From the NCBI GenBank assembly GCA_046594215.1, contig JBKJPX010000007.1, positions 1 to 64,000 of the forward strand: DNA of 64,000 bases. The letters run 5' to 3'. This document shows, one piece after another, positions 47,162-54,957 of this stretch; the first letter of the stretch is position 1, and every line of letters starts with the position of its first letter. Origin of the DNA: Panacagrimonas sp046594215 (GTDB lineage Bacteria > Pseudomonadota > Gammaproteobacteria > Nevskiales > Nevskiaceae). The notes beneath the pieces are model-generated. The model did not search any database and was not told the origin of the DNA. It saw nothing but the letters and a program-made list of their open reading frames with translations. The translations under genes and the position numbers were made by a program.

Positions 47162-48523
47162 ATGAATCAGAACCCGACCGCGATGACCGGCGCACCGCTG
47201 CCCACCCCCGCGGACCTGCAGGAGCTGGCAGGTCGCGTGGTCGACCTGGCGCGCCGCACCGGCGCCACGCAGTCCGAGGCCAGCCTGTCGTACTCGCGGG
47301 GCTATTCCGTGAGCGTGCGCGGCGGCGAGGTCGAGAGCCTCGAGTTCCAGCGCGATCGCAGCATGGGTGTCACCGTGTACTTCGGGCATCGACGGGGCAA
47401 CGCCTCGACCGGTGACCTGAGCGAAGCCGGCCTGCGTGCCTGCGTCGAGGCCGCGGTCACGATTGCGCGCGTCACGGAAGAGGATCCCTGCTCAGGACTC
47501 GCAGACGCCTCGCTGATGGCGCACGAGCAGCCGGACCTGTCGCTCGACCATCCCTGGGACCTGATGCCGGAGCAGGCGATCGAACGTGCACGCGCCTGCG
47601 AGGCGGCGGCGCTGGCGGTTGACAGGCGCATCGAGCAGAGCGAGGGCGCGGGACTGTCGACCTCGCGCGGCATCTCGGTGTACGCCAATTCGCACGGCTT
47701 CTTCGGCGGGCGCAGCGGCACGCAGCACAGCCTGAGCTGCGCGGTCGTGGCCACCGACGGCCAGAACATGCAGCGCGACTACTGGTGGGACGGCGGCCGC
47801 AACGCGGCGCGCATGGACTCGCCCGAATCGATCGGTCGTCGCGCCGGGCAGCGCACGATCGCGCGCCTTGGCGCCAAGCCGCTGTCGACGCGCACGGCGC
47901 CGGTGCTGTTCGTGCCTGAGATGGCGCGCGGCCTGTTCGGGCACTTCGTGTCGGCGATCTCCGGCGGCTCGCTCTATCGCAAGGCCAGCTTCCTGCTCGA
48001 CAAGATGGACCAGCCCGTGTTCTCCGACATCGTGCAGCTCGAACAGCAGCCGCACTTGCTTCAGGGCGCCTCGAGCAGCGCCTTCGACTCCGAGGGCGTG
48101 GCGACCACCGAGCGCCGGCTGGTGGAGAACGGAACCTTGCGCGGCTGGCTGCTCGGCAGCTATTCGGCGCGCAAGCTCGGCTTGCAGACCACGGGCAACG
48201 CGGGCGGCGTGTTCAATCTGGTCGTGCGCCCCGGCGAACTCGACCAGGCCGCGCTGCTCGCACAGATGGGCGAGGGCCTGCTCGTCACCGAGTTGATGGG
48301 GCAGGGCGCCAACGGCGTCACCGGCGACTACTCGCGTGGCGCCGCGGGTTTCTGGATCGAGAAGGGACGCATCGTGGCGCCGGTCGAAGGCGTGACGATC
48401 GCGGGCAACCTGCTCGAGATGTACAAGGACATTCAGGCTCTGGGCGGGGACGTGGATGCACGATCGGGCATCCGCTGCGGTTCGGTGTTGATCGGCCGCA
48501 TGACCATTGCCGGGGAAGGCTGA
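47162..48523 (+). CDS. pmbA: metalloprotease-related protein PmbA/TldE
   Basis: The PmbA (TldE) subunit works with TldD as a heterodimeric peptidase in antitoxin turnover and microcin maturation. It has 453 residues. The typical blocks are present: SLSYSRGYSVSVRGGEVESLEFQRD, GVTVYFGHRRGNASTGDLS, VLFVPEMARGLFGHFVSAISGG, GVATTERRLVENGTLRGWLLGSYSARKLGLQTTGNAGG and GANGVTGDYSRGAAGFWIE. TldD is not in the window. It starts after the DUF4394 terminator. Confidence 0.93.
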   Translation: MNQNPTAMTGAPLPTPADLQELAGRVVDLARRTGATQSEASLSYSRGYSVSVRGGEVESLEFQRDRSMGVTVYFGHRRGNASTGDLSEAGLRACVEAAVTIARVTEEDPCSGLADASLMAHEQPDLSLDHPWDLMPEQAIERARACEAAALAVDRRIEQSEGAGLSTSRGISVYANSHGFFGGRSGTQHSLSCAVVATDGQNMQRDYWWDGGRNAARMDSPESIGRRAGQRTIARLGAKPLSTRTAPVLFVPEMARGLFGHFVSAISGGSLYRKASFLLDKMDQPVFSDIVQLEQQPHLLQGASSSAFDSEGVATTERRLVENGTLRGWLLGSYSARKLGLQTTGNAGGVFNLVVRPGELDQAALLAQMGEGLLVTELMGQGANGVTGDYSRGAAGFWIEKGRIVAPVEGVTIAGNLLEMYKDIQALGGDVDARSGIRCGSVLIGRMTIAGEG

Positions 48524-48600
48524 ACCGGCATCGGGTCGCGCGGTCCGATCCTGCGTTGGCGCAAGCCGACCTCTGCGAGCACCCGAATATCCTCATCATC

Positions 48601-49110
48601 ATGAGAATCCAGAAGAAAACCTTGTCGTGCCTGGCGCCGCTGCTGCTCTGCGCGAGTTTCGCTGCCTCCGCGGCCGTGGCGCCCAAGCCGGGTCGCTGGT
48701 CGCTGGACGTGCAGATGGGTCAGGACGTGCCGCAGATCGACCCCGACCTGCTGAAGGAATTCGGATTCGGTGATGTGCAGCTGCCCAACACCGCGGAGCC
48801 GCGTCACTACGAAATCTGTCTGACGCCGGAACAGATCAAGCGCGACGCCTTTCCCGAACTGCGCGACGAGACCACGGGCTGCACCGCGAAGAACCTCCGC
48901 CGCACGGGGGATCGCGTCGACGGCGACCTGAAGTGCAACGGCTGGCTGCAGGGCGGCGGCCGCGTGCAGATCTCGCTCGTCGACGCGCAGCACTACACCG
49001 GGCAGGCCGCGTTCCAGGGCAACTCGCAGGAAGGCATTCCTCTGGCGATGACGGGCGCGCTGTCCGGCCAGTGGCTGTCGGCCGATTGCGGAAGCGTGCA
49101 GCCGTACTGA
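48601..49110 (+). CDS. DUF3617 secreted protein
   Basis: 169 residues with a signal peptide (LSCLAPLLLCASFAASAAVA) and the DUF3617 body: PGRWSLDVQMG at the N-terminus, YEICLTPEQIKRDAF, four Cys that could pair (Cys in EICL, TGCTA, DLKCNG and ADCGS) and GALSGQWLSADCGS at the end. Function unknown. The ATG at 48601 gives a proper signal peptide. Confidence 0.75.
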   Translation: MRIQKKTLSCLAPLLLCASFAASAAVAPKPGRWSLDVQMGQDVPQIDPDLLKEFGFGDVQLPNTAEPRHYEICLTPEQIKRDAFPELRDETTGCTAKNLRRTGDRVDGDLKCNGWLQGGGRVQISLVDAQHYTGQAAFQGNSQEGIPLAMTGALSGQWLSADCGSVQPY

Positions 49111-49218
49111 TTCGGGGCTCCCCAACGCGCTGGTAGGCGCGGTCTTCCCTCGCATTCCCGGTCTCTCGGGCGCAGACTTTTCCCGGGCGAATTAGGTTTT
49201 CGCCGGGGGAGTGTCGAC

Positions 49219-49764
49219 ATGCGCGGGACCTTCGTGCGGGCCGGCTGGTTCCTGGGTCCGAGCTTGATCGCGGGCATGGCGGTGCTTTCGCCGCCCACTT
49301 AGGCCTTCGAGCCGCTCACGATGATCGCGCGCGAGATCATCAAGAGCACCGTCAAGCCATGCTCAACATGCCGGACGGCATGCTGTCGGTAGCGGGAATG
49401 CCCAACGTTCCAAATATGCCGTCGAGATGTTCAAGGAGCTGCTGCCCGCCGAGCAGCGCTGCTCGCCGAGGACACGCGCACCTCGATCATCCTGGCCGCC
49501 TCCATGCCGATGGCGGCCGGCGCGATGCGCATGATGCTCGACGCATACCGCAAAATGGACGTGCAGATCGCCGAATCGCGCAGGACCTTCGCGGCCATGT
49601 CGCCGCAGGCGCGGCAGGAATTCGTCGAGAGTGCGCTCGTGGACTACCGCGCGATGGCGCCCGAAGAACAGAAGGCCTACGGGATGATGATCAACGGCAA
49701 TTTCTTCGGCATGCCGGATGACATGCAGGGAGCGGTGAAGGCGGCGATCTCGGCGGGGGCGTAG
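49219..49764 (+). pseudogene. decayed gene for a small secreted Met/Ala-rich protein
   Basis: A good Shine-Dalgarno (GGGGGAG) precedes an ATG at 49219 and a signal-like start (MRGTFVRAGWFLGPSLIAGMAV), but an in-frame TAG occurs at 49300. Reading continues with AFEPLTMIAREIIKSTVK, then shifts frame near 49357 (MLNMPDGMLSVAGMPN), again near 49410 (KYAVEMFKELLPAEQR) and again near 49455 (LLAEDTRTSIILAASMPMAAGA). The last frame runs intact to a stop at 49764. These pieces read as one former protein of about 175-180 residues broken by one stop and about three indels. A short intact fragment could still be translated from 49504. No family recognised. Sequencing error is an alternative. Confidence 0.65.
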
Positions 49765-49772
49765 CGTCTGCC

Positions 49773-49844
49773 GTAGCCCAGAGGAAGGCCGGGGTTGTTC
49801 CTTTTCACAGAGCCGCGATCCGGACTTCAACGCGCCCGGGCTAC
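49773..49844. repeat. GTAG-type REP-like element, copy B
   Basis: It starts GTAGCCCAGA and ends GGGCTAC, an inverted arrangement. The left half AGCCCAGAGGAAGGCCGGGGTTG resembles copy A at 40497-40525. It lies between the decayed gene and the convergent kinase gene. Confidence 0.5.
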
Positions 49845-49848
49845 CGGA

Positions 49849-50910
49849 TCAGCTGGCCGCCTGCGCCTGCTTCCACGCCAGTGCGGCCAGCGGCTCCACG
49901 AAGGAGGCCATCGTCTTGGCGTGCGTGCTCGCGGCGGTGCCGCGTACGACACGCCCGCGGATGCCGTGGATGATTGCGGCGAGGCGGAACATGTTGAACG
50001 CGAGATAGAAGCTCAGGTTGTCGATGCCCTTGCGGCCTGTGCGCGCGCAGTACATCGCGACGTAATCGCTCTCGCTCGGGATTCTGAGCTCGGCGAGGTT
50101 GGCGCCGACGAGGCCGGCCGTGATGCCGGGAGGCATGCGGTACATCATCAGGTGGTAGGCGAAGTCGGCAAGTGGGTTGCCGAGCGTCGACAGTTCCCAG
50201 TCCAGAACCGCGAGCACCTTCGGCTCGGTCGGGTGGAAGATCATGTTGTCGCAGCGGTAGTCGCCGTGGACGATCGCGGCCTCATCGCCCGGCGGGATGT
50301 GCGCGGGCAGCCACTCCACGAGCTTGTCCATGTCGCCGATGCGGCCGGCGGCTTCGTCCGCGAGGTACTGCTTGGACCAGCGCCCGATCTGGCGCTCGAA
50401 GTAGTTGCCGGTCTTGCCATAGTCGGCCAGTCCGATCTTCGCGTAGTCGATGTTGTGCAACTGCGCGATCGTCGCGTTCATCGCGTCGAAGTAGTCGCGA
50501 CGCATTTCGGGCGCAACGTCCGGGAAGCGCGTATCCCAGATCACGCGACCATCCACGCAATCCATGACGTAGAACGAGGTGCCGAGCACCGACTCGTCCA
50601 TGCACAGGCCGAACGTCCTGGCCACCGGGAAGCCTGCGCCGTACAGCGCGGTGATCACGCGGTACTCGCGATCGACCGCGTGCGCCGAGGCGAGCAGGGT
50701 GCCGGGCGGCTTGCGCCGCAGTACGTAGTTCTGGCCCGGCGTGATGAGCTTGTACGTCGGGTTGGACTGGCCGCCCTTGAACTGCTCGACCGTCAGCGGA
50801 CCTGCGAAGCCTTTGACGTTCGAGTGCATCCACGCGAGCAGGCTCGCTTCGTCGAAGCGGTGTTGGTCACGCACGTCGCCGGTGCCCGAAAACTGCGTCT
50901 GTTTGTCCAC
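49849..50910 (-). CDS. APH-family phosphotransferase (ACAD10/11-like kinase)
   Basis: 353 residues of the aminoglycoside-phosphotransferase/choline-kinase fold. The kinase start FKGGQSNPTYKLI with Lys in VLRRKPPG, the catalytic Brenner motif IVHGDYRCDNMIFH and the metal-binding VLAVLDWELSTLGNPLADFAYHL are intact. Close relatives are the kinase domains of ACAD10/11, linked to 4-hydroxyacyl-CoA breakdown. No acyl-CoA dehydrogenase gene is adjacent, so the substrate is open. GTG start at 50910 with GGAGAG upstream; an ATG at 50973 is unlikely. Confidence 0.85.
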   Translation of the reverse strand: MDKQTQFSGTGDVRDQHRFDEASLLAWMHSNVKGFAGPLTVEQFKGGQSNPTYKLITPGQNYVLRRKPPGTLLASAHAVDREYRVITALYGAGFPVARTFGLCMDESVLGTSFYVMDCVDGRVIWDTRFPDVAPEMRRDYFDAMNATIAQLHNIDYAKIGLADYGKTGNYFERQIGRWSKQYLADEAAGRIGDMDKLVEWLPAHIPPGDEAAIVHGDYRCDNMIFHPTEPKVLAVLDWELSTLGNPLADFAYHLMMYRMPPGITAGLVGANLAELRIPSESDYVAMYCARTGRKGIDNLSFYLAFNMFRLAAIIHGIRGRVVRGTAASTHAKTMASFVEPLAALAWKQAQAAS

Positions 50911-51007
50911 GAGACTCTCCGCCTTGTTCGGCCGCCATGATGCGGCGCTCGGGTGGACAAGGCGAGCCGGCAATTGCGCCGTCGGCGTGGCAGCCTCCGC
51001 ACGACCC

Positions 51008-52354
51008 TCAGACGAGGATCATCGTGCCCAGGCCGAGAAACAGGAAGAATCCCATCACGTCGGTGATGGTCGTAACGATCACGCTGCCGGCCAGTGCCGG
51101 GTCCAGGCCCAGCCGGCGCAGCAGCAGCGGCACCAGCAGTCCGGCCGTCGCCGCGAACAACAGGTTCAGCAGCAGGGCCAGGCCGATCACGGCGCCGAGC
51201 ATCGGCGATTCGAACCACCACATGGTCACTGCCGCGACGACCAGGCCCCACAGCAGGCCGTTGATCAGTGCCACCAGCAGTTCCTTACGCAGCAGCGCGC
51301 CCGTGTTGCCGACGCCGATCTGCCCGAGCGCCAGGCCCCGCACCATCAGTGCGACGATCTGGTTGGCCGCGATGCCGCCCATGCTGGCGACGATCGGCAT
51401 CAGCACGGCGAGTGCGACGACCTGCTGGATCGTGGCCTGGAACATGCCGACGACCCTGGCGGCGAGGAAGGCGGTGGCCAGATTAATGCCGAGCCACAGC
51501 GCCCGCCGGCGCGCCGCGTGGCGCACGGGCGCGAACATGTCCTCGTCCTCGTCCATTCCCGCCATCGAGAGCAGGTTGTGCTCGGCGTCTGCACGGATGA
51601 CATCGACGACGTCGTCCACGGTGATGCGGCCCACGAGTTTGCGATCAGTGCCGACGACGGCGGCGGACACCAGGTCCGAACTTTCGAACTCCTGCGCCAC
51701 GTCGCGCTCGGACATGCTTACCGCGAGCGCCTCGGATTCGCGGTCCATCACCTCGGTGACGGTCGCCGCGGGGTCACGGGTCAGGATGCGGTCGAGCGCG
51801 AGGCGGCCGAGATAGACGCCGTAGCGGTCCACGACGAACAACGCGTCGGTGTGCATGGGAAGTTCGCCGCGCATGCGCAGGTAGCGCATCACCACCTCGA
51901 GCGACACGTTCGGCCGCACCGTGACGGTATCGGTGTTCATCAGGCCGCCGGCGGTGTCGGGCTCGTAGACCAGCACCGCCTCGAGACGCGCGCGGTCGGC
52001 GTCGGACAACGCGCGCATGACCTGCCGCGTGACGGTTTCGGGCAGCGAGTCGACGAAGTCCGCGAGATCGTCGATGTCGAGCTCTTCGGCGGCAGCCACG
52101 AGTTCTGCCGTGTCCATCTGCCGTATCAGGCCGTCGCGCACATCCTCGGGCAGGTGCAGCAGCACCTGCCCGTCGTCGGCCGGATCGACCATTTCCCACA
52201 CGAGATTGCGCTCGCGTTCGGGTAGCGCGGCCAGCAGATTGGCGATCTCGGAAGGGTTGAGCGAGGCCAGCTGCCGCTTCACTGGCGCCCAGCGGCCGAT
52301 GTCGAGCGCCGCTCGCAGACGCAGTACGCGCGATTCGGCTTCAGAGTTGGCCAT
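51008..52354 (-). CDS. mgtE: magnesium transporter MgtE
   Basis: A Mg2+ channel/transporter of 448 residues: a cytoplasmic N domain of helical repeats (1-130), tandem CBS domains (about 130-255, starting EPDTAGGLMNTDTVTV), a plug helix, and five membrane helices (about 280-448) with the pore motif MPIVASMGGIAANQ. The family pore reads GGNxGxQ; here Ile and Ala replace two positions. It is divergent from the carH-like regulator across 144 bp. Confidence 0.93.
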   Translation of the reverse strand: MANSEAESRVLRLRAALDIGRWAPVKRQLASLNPSEIANLLAALPERERNLVWEMVDPADDGQVLLHLPEDVRDGLIRQMDTAELVAAAEELDIDDLADFVDSLPETVTRQVMRALSDADRARLEAVLVYEPDTAGGLMNTDTVTVRPNVSLEVVMRYLRMRGELPMHTDALFVVDRYGVYLGRLALDRILTRDPAATVTEVMDRESEALAVSMSERDVAQEFESSDLVSAAVVGTDRKLVGRITVDDVVDVIRADAEHNLLSMAGMDEDEDMFAPVRHAARRRALWLGINLATAFLAARVVGMFQATIQQVVALAVLMPIVASMGGIAANQIVALMVRGLALGQIGVGNTGALLRKELLVALINGLLWGLVVAAVTMWWFESPMLGAVIGLALLLNLLFAATAGLLVPLLLRRLGLDPALAGSVIVTTITDVMGFFLFLGLGTMILV

Positions 52355-52430
52355 GGGAGGAAACGAAGCAAAAAACGGTCGCGACCCTAGCCCTTGGACT
52401 GAAATACGTCCAGCACTGCAACCGTTCTCG

Positions 52431-52442
52431 CGGGCATGCCCG
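52431..52442. promoter_or_regulatory. 12-bp perfect palindrome in the mgtE-carH spacer
   Basis: CGGGCATGCCCG reads the same on both strands. It lies 77 bp before the mgtE start and 30 bp before the 11-bp repeats. It may be a binding site for an unknown factor. Confidence 0.3.
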
Positions 52443-52471
52443 TAGTCAGGGATGCGTGCCCAGGAAACTTC

Positions 52472-52504
52472 TAGACAAATACTAGAATAGATTTAGACAT
52501 GTCT
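52472..52504 (+). promoter_or_regulatory. putative CarH-type operator: three 11-bp direct repeats
   Basis: TAGACAAATAC, TAGAATAGATT and TAGACATGTCT start at 52472, 52483 and 52494, exactly 11 bp apart. The third lies inside a 14-bp palindrome (TTAGACATGTCTAA, 52493-52506) that covers the ATG at 52499. Thermus thermophilus CarH is known to bind three 11-bp direct repeats over its own promoter. TAGACA at 52472 also resembles a -35 hexamer. The region is strikingly AT-rich for this genome. This suggests autoregulation by the downstream protein. Confidence 0.6.
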
Positions 52505-53512
52505 AATATTGAACCCCGCAAAGTTCGACAAAAACCAGCACAAGCCCTAGATCGCCTCATGTCCCCCCAATTGAATCTTCGCGCTGAAAGCCCCCGCTGC
52601 CCCATCAATGTGGCTGCGCGCCGCTCCGGCCTGACCGCTCACGTGATCCGTGCCTGGGAGCGGCGTTACAGCGCGATCGTCCCCGACCGGTCCGAAACCG
52701 CGCGCCGCTTGTACTCGGATTGGGAGGTGCAGCGGCTGGTGATGCTCCGGCAGGCGGTGGATTTGGGTCATCGGATCAGCGAGGTCGCCAATCTACCCAT
52801 GGAGGAGCTTCACGCCCTGGTCGGCCGCGACACGCTGCCCGGGCTCGAGGCCTCGCCGCGCATCCCGTTTACGCACTCCAAGCTGGTAGAGGTTGCGATA
52901 AGCGCGGCAAAGGCCCTCGACACGCATGGATTCCTGCAGGCTCTGCTGCAGGCCACCCGCACCCTGGCTGTCCCAGCGCTGTTCGAGGAGTTCGTCGAGC
53001 CGCTGATGACGGAGATCGGTGCGCGCTGGAATTCCGGCACGCTGCGCGCGATTCACGAGCACTTCGCCTCGGCGCACCTGCGCACCTTCCTGGGCGACCT
53101 GATGACGAGCAGCAGCGTGGCGCCGTCCGGCCCCTGCCTGATCGTGTCCACACCCTTCGGCCAGACGCACGAACTGGGCTCACTGATGGCGGCGATCACC
53201 GCGATGCGCACGGGCTGGGAGACCATCTATACGGGTCCCAGCCTGCCGGCGGAGGAGATCATCCATGCGGCGGAGTCGCGCAACGCCCGCGCGGTGGCGC
53301 TCAGTCTCTGTTATCCGGCCGATGATCCGCGCATGGAGGCGCAGTTCGGAAAGCTGCGCAAACTTCTTCCCGCGCACATCGAGATCTTCGTCGGCGGCGC
53401 CTCCGCGGCCGGCTACGCGAAAGCCCTCGTAGGTTTGGGTATCCGTCACCCGCTGAGCCTGCGCGAGTTCGGCGTCGCGCTGGAGGCCTTGCGGCAACGG
53501 CCTCCGGGCTGA
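52499..53512 (+). CDS. CarH/LitR-like B12-dependent MerR regulator (putative photoreceptor)
   Basis: 337 residues. The N-terminal MerR helix-turn-helix is INVAARRSGLTAHVIRAWERRY; a helical bundle and a cobalamin-binding Rossmann domain follow. The bundle has the CarH signature W-x9-EH (Trp177, Glu187, His188), which caps adenosyl-cobalamin and gives light sensing in CarH. The Rossmann domain has His224 in THELG at the place of the lower cobalt ligand. FVGGASAAG near the end fits the B12 loop. In the dark such proteins bind AdoCbl, tetramerise and repress; light breaks the Co-C bond. Start: ATG 52499 lies inside the putative operator, so ATG 52559 (317 residues) is a serious alternative; neither has a clear Shine-Dalgarno. 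Confidence 0.82.
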   Translation: MSNIEPRKVRQKPAQALDRLMSPQLNLRAESPRCPINVAARRSGLTAHVIRAWERRYSAIVPDRSETARRLYSDWEVQRLVMLRQAVDLGHRISEVANLPMEELHALVGRDTLPGLEASPRIPFTHSKLVEVAISAAKALDTHGFLQALLQATRTLAVPALFEEFVEPLMTEIGARWNSGTLRAIHEHFASAHLRTFLGDLMTSSSVAPSGPCLIVSTPFGQTHELGSLMAAITAMRTGWETIYTGPSLPAEEIIHAAESRNARAVALSLCYPADDPRMEAQFGKLRKLLPAHIEIFVGGASAAGYAKALVGLGIRHPLSLREFGVALEALRQRPPG

Positions 53513-53663
53513 GGGGTAACGGGATCATCGAGCCGATGCGCGCGGTGACCGGCCGGGGCAAGGGTGGATCTCGCCGCAGGCTAGACTTAGGTGTCGTGGC
53601 GTCGAGATTTCTCGCGAAGCCGATCTCCGGAATCGGCCGAATTCCGCACCACCGCAGCGATTC

Positions 53664-54266
53664 ATGGCCCTACCTGCTCCGCTTCCCCTCATGTCGATTG
53701 CTCACGGGGCCGTCATCTATCGGCAAGGTGATCTGCTGGCCTGGGCCTTTCGCGTGGAACGCGGCTACGTGAAGTTGACTCGCCTCAACCGTGATGGCGA
53801 CGCGTGCATGGCGGCCTTGCTCAAGGCGGGTGACTGGTTTGGGGCCGTGCAGGGAAGCTCGGCGGACGGCACCGAGTCTGCCGTGGCAAAAGGCGCGGTA
53901 AAACTGCGCAAGCTGCCCGTCGATGTGCTGCGCGGCTCTCTGGCGGACACGGCAGAGGTCATCGACTCGATGGTTCGCCGGCAAAGATTCCTGGAACTCC
54001 AGGTGCAGTCGCTGGTTCGCGCGGACGTGAGTGCGCGTCTGGCGGCGGTGTTGCTGGACCTGGCCACGTTCTGCGGACGGCACTGCGAGCACGGCCACGA
54101 GATTGACGTGCGCCTGACGCACCAGGAACTCTCGGAATTTTCGGGCGTCAGTCGCCCGGTCGTGACGGCAACATTAAACCAGTGGCGCCGGCAATCTCTC
54201 GTGCGCTATACGCGCGAATACATCTGCATCGAGCAACGCCAGGAGTTCGGCAAGCTGCTGGCCTGA
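53664..54266 (+). CDS. Crp/Fnr-family transcriptional regulator
   Basis: 200 residues: a cNMP-type beta-roll (GAVIYRQGDLLAWAFRVERGYVKLTRLNRDGD), a dimer helix (residues about 105-130) and an HTH_CRP domain (THQELSEFSGVSRPVVTATLNQWRRQSLV). The cAMP pocket motif (GExALL...RxS/T) is absent, and there is no FNR-type Cys cluster at the N-terminus. A C/H-rich segment lies between dimer helix and HTH: Cys137, His140, Cys141, His143 and His145, which could bind metal or haem (inference). The start may also be ATG 53691. It lies 151 bp after the carH-like gene; one TAGACTTAG at 53582 echoes the carH operator units. A 20-bp palindrome begins right after its stop. Confidence 0.85.
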   Translation: MALPAPLPLMSIAHGAVIYRQGDLLAWAFRVERGYVKLTRLNRDGDACMAALLKAGDWFGAVQGSSADGTESAVAKGAVKLRKLPVDVLRGSLADTAEVIDSMVRRQRFLELQVQSLVRADVSARLAAVLLDLATFCGRHCEHGHEIDVRLTHQELSEFSGVSRPVVTATLNQWRRQSLVRYTREYICIEQRQEFGKLLA

Positions 54267-54286
54267 TTTGTCATGCGCATGACAAA
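54267..54286. promoter_or_regulatory. 20-bp perfect palindrome, candidate Crp/Fnr-type operator
   Basis: TTTGTCATGCGCATGACAAA is identical on both strands. Its half-site TTGTCA-N6-TGACAA fits the layout of Crp/Fnr-family sites. It lies directly after the stop codon of the Crp-like gene and 63 bp before the cytochrome P460 start, a suitable place for control of the latter. Confidence 0.7.
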
Positions 54287-54348
54287 CGACCAGGGGAGAG
54301 CCTGACAGGCTCACGAGGTCGACCTGTCCGACGCATCGAAGAACTCTC

Positions 54349-54897
54349 GTGACGATCCGAATCCTGGTTTGTACCCTGCTCCTGTCCTCGACCGTGACGG
54401 GTACTGCGTTTGCCGCCAAGGCATTCTCCCCTTACGTTGATGCCAGGGGCAGCATCAGCCTGCCGAAAGACTTCCGCACCCGCTTCGTCCATCTCGGTTC
54501 GTGGGCGGTGCAGCAGCAAGGGGCGCCAGGCGAGGGCTTCCACGATGTCTACACCGAGGCTGCGAGCGCCGCCGCCTTCCGCAAGACCGGGAAATGGCCA
54601 GACGGCGCGACCCTCGTCAAGGAGATCCGCAGCGTGAAATCCGGCACGCTGACCACCGGGCCAGCCATCTGGGCAGGAGAGAACAAGGTCTGGTTCGTGA
54701 TGGTCAAGGACAGCAAGGGGCGCTTCACGGACAGCCTCAACTGGGGAGACGGCTGGGGCTGGGCGCTGTTCGAAGCGAAGGATCCCTCGAAGAATGCTTC
54801 GACCAGTCACGACAAAGATTGCAAGGCTTGCCATGTGCCCGCGCAAGCCACCGACTGGGTGTTCCTCGACGGCTACCCGACCCTGCGCAGCAAGTGA
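54349..54897 (+). CDS. secreted cytochrome P460-family c-haem protein
   Basis: 182 residues with a signal peptide (IRILVCTLLLSSTVTGTAFA), the P460 beta fold (FRTRFVHLGSWAV; FRKTGKWPDGATLVKEIRSV; VWFVMVKDSKGRF; WGWALFEAKDP) and one haem c site CKACH near residue 161. P460 enzymes turn over hydroxylamine/NO and carry an unusual Lys-haem cross-link; relatives (cytochrome c'-beta) bind NO without it. Which Lys would cross-link cannot be told here. GTG start. Probable target of the adjacent Crp-like regulator through the palindrome at 54267-54286. Confidence 0.85.
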   Translation: MTIRILVCTLLLSSTVTGTAFAAKAFSPYVDARGSISLPKDFRTRFVHLGSWAVQQQGAPGEGFHDVYTEAASAAAFRKTGKWPDGATLVKEIRSVKSGTLTTGPAIWAGENKVWFVMVKDSKGRFTDSLNWGDGWGWALFEAKDPSKNASTSHDKDCKACHVPAQATDWVFLDGYPTLRSK

Positions 54898-54928
54898 CGC
54901 AGCGATCAACTAAGGATTAACGGCCCCT

Positions 54929-54957
54929 AGGCGAGTCGGGCGACGCTCGACTCGCCT
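54929..54957. repeat. hairpin between convergent P460 and spoVR genes
   Basis: A perfect 10-bp stem AGGCGAGTCG / CGACTCGCCT with a nine-base loop. There is no T-run on either strand. It overlaps the first base of the spoVR stop codon and could slow or end transcripts from both sides. Confidence 0.55.
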
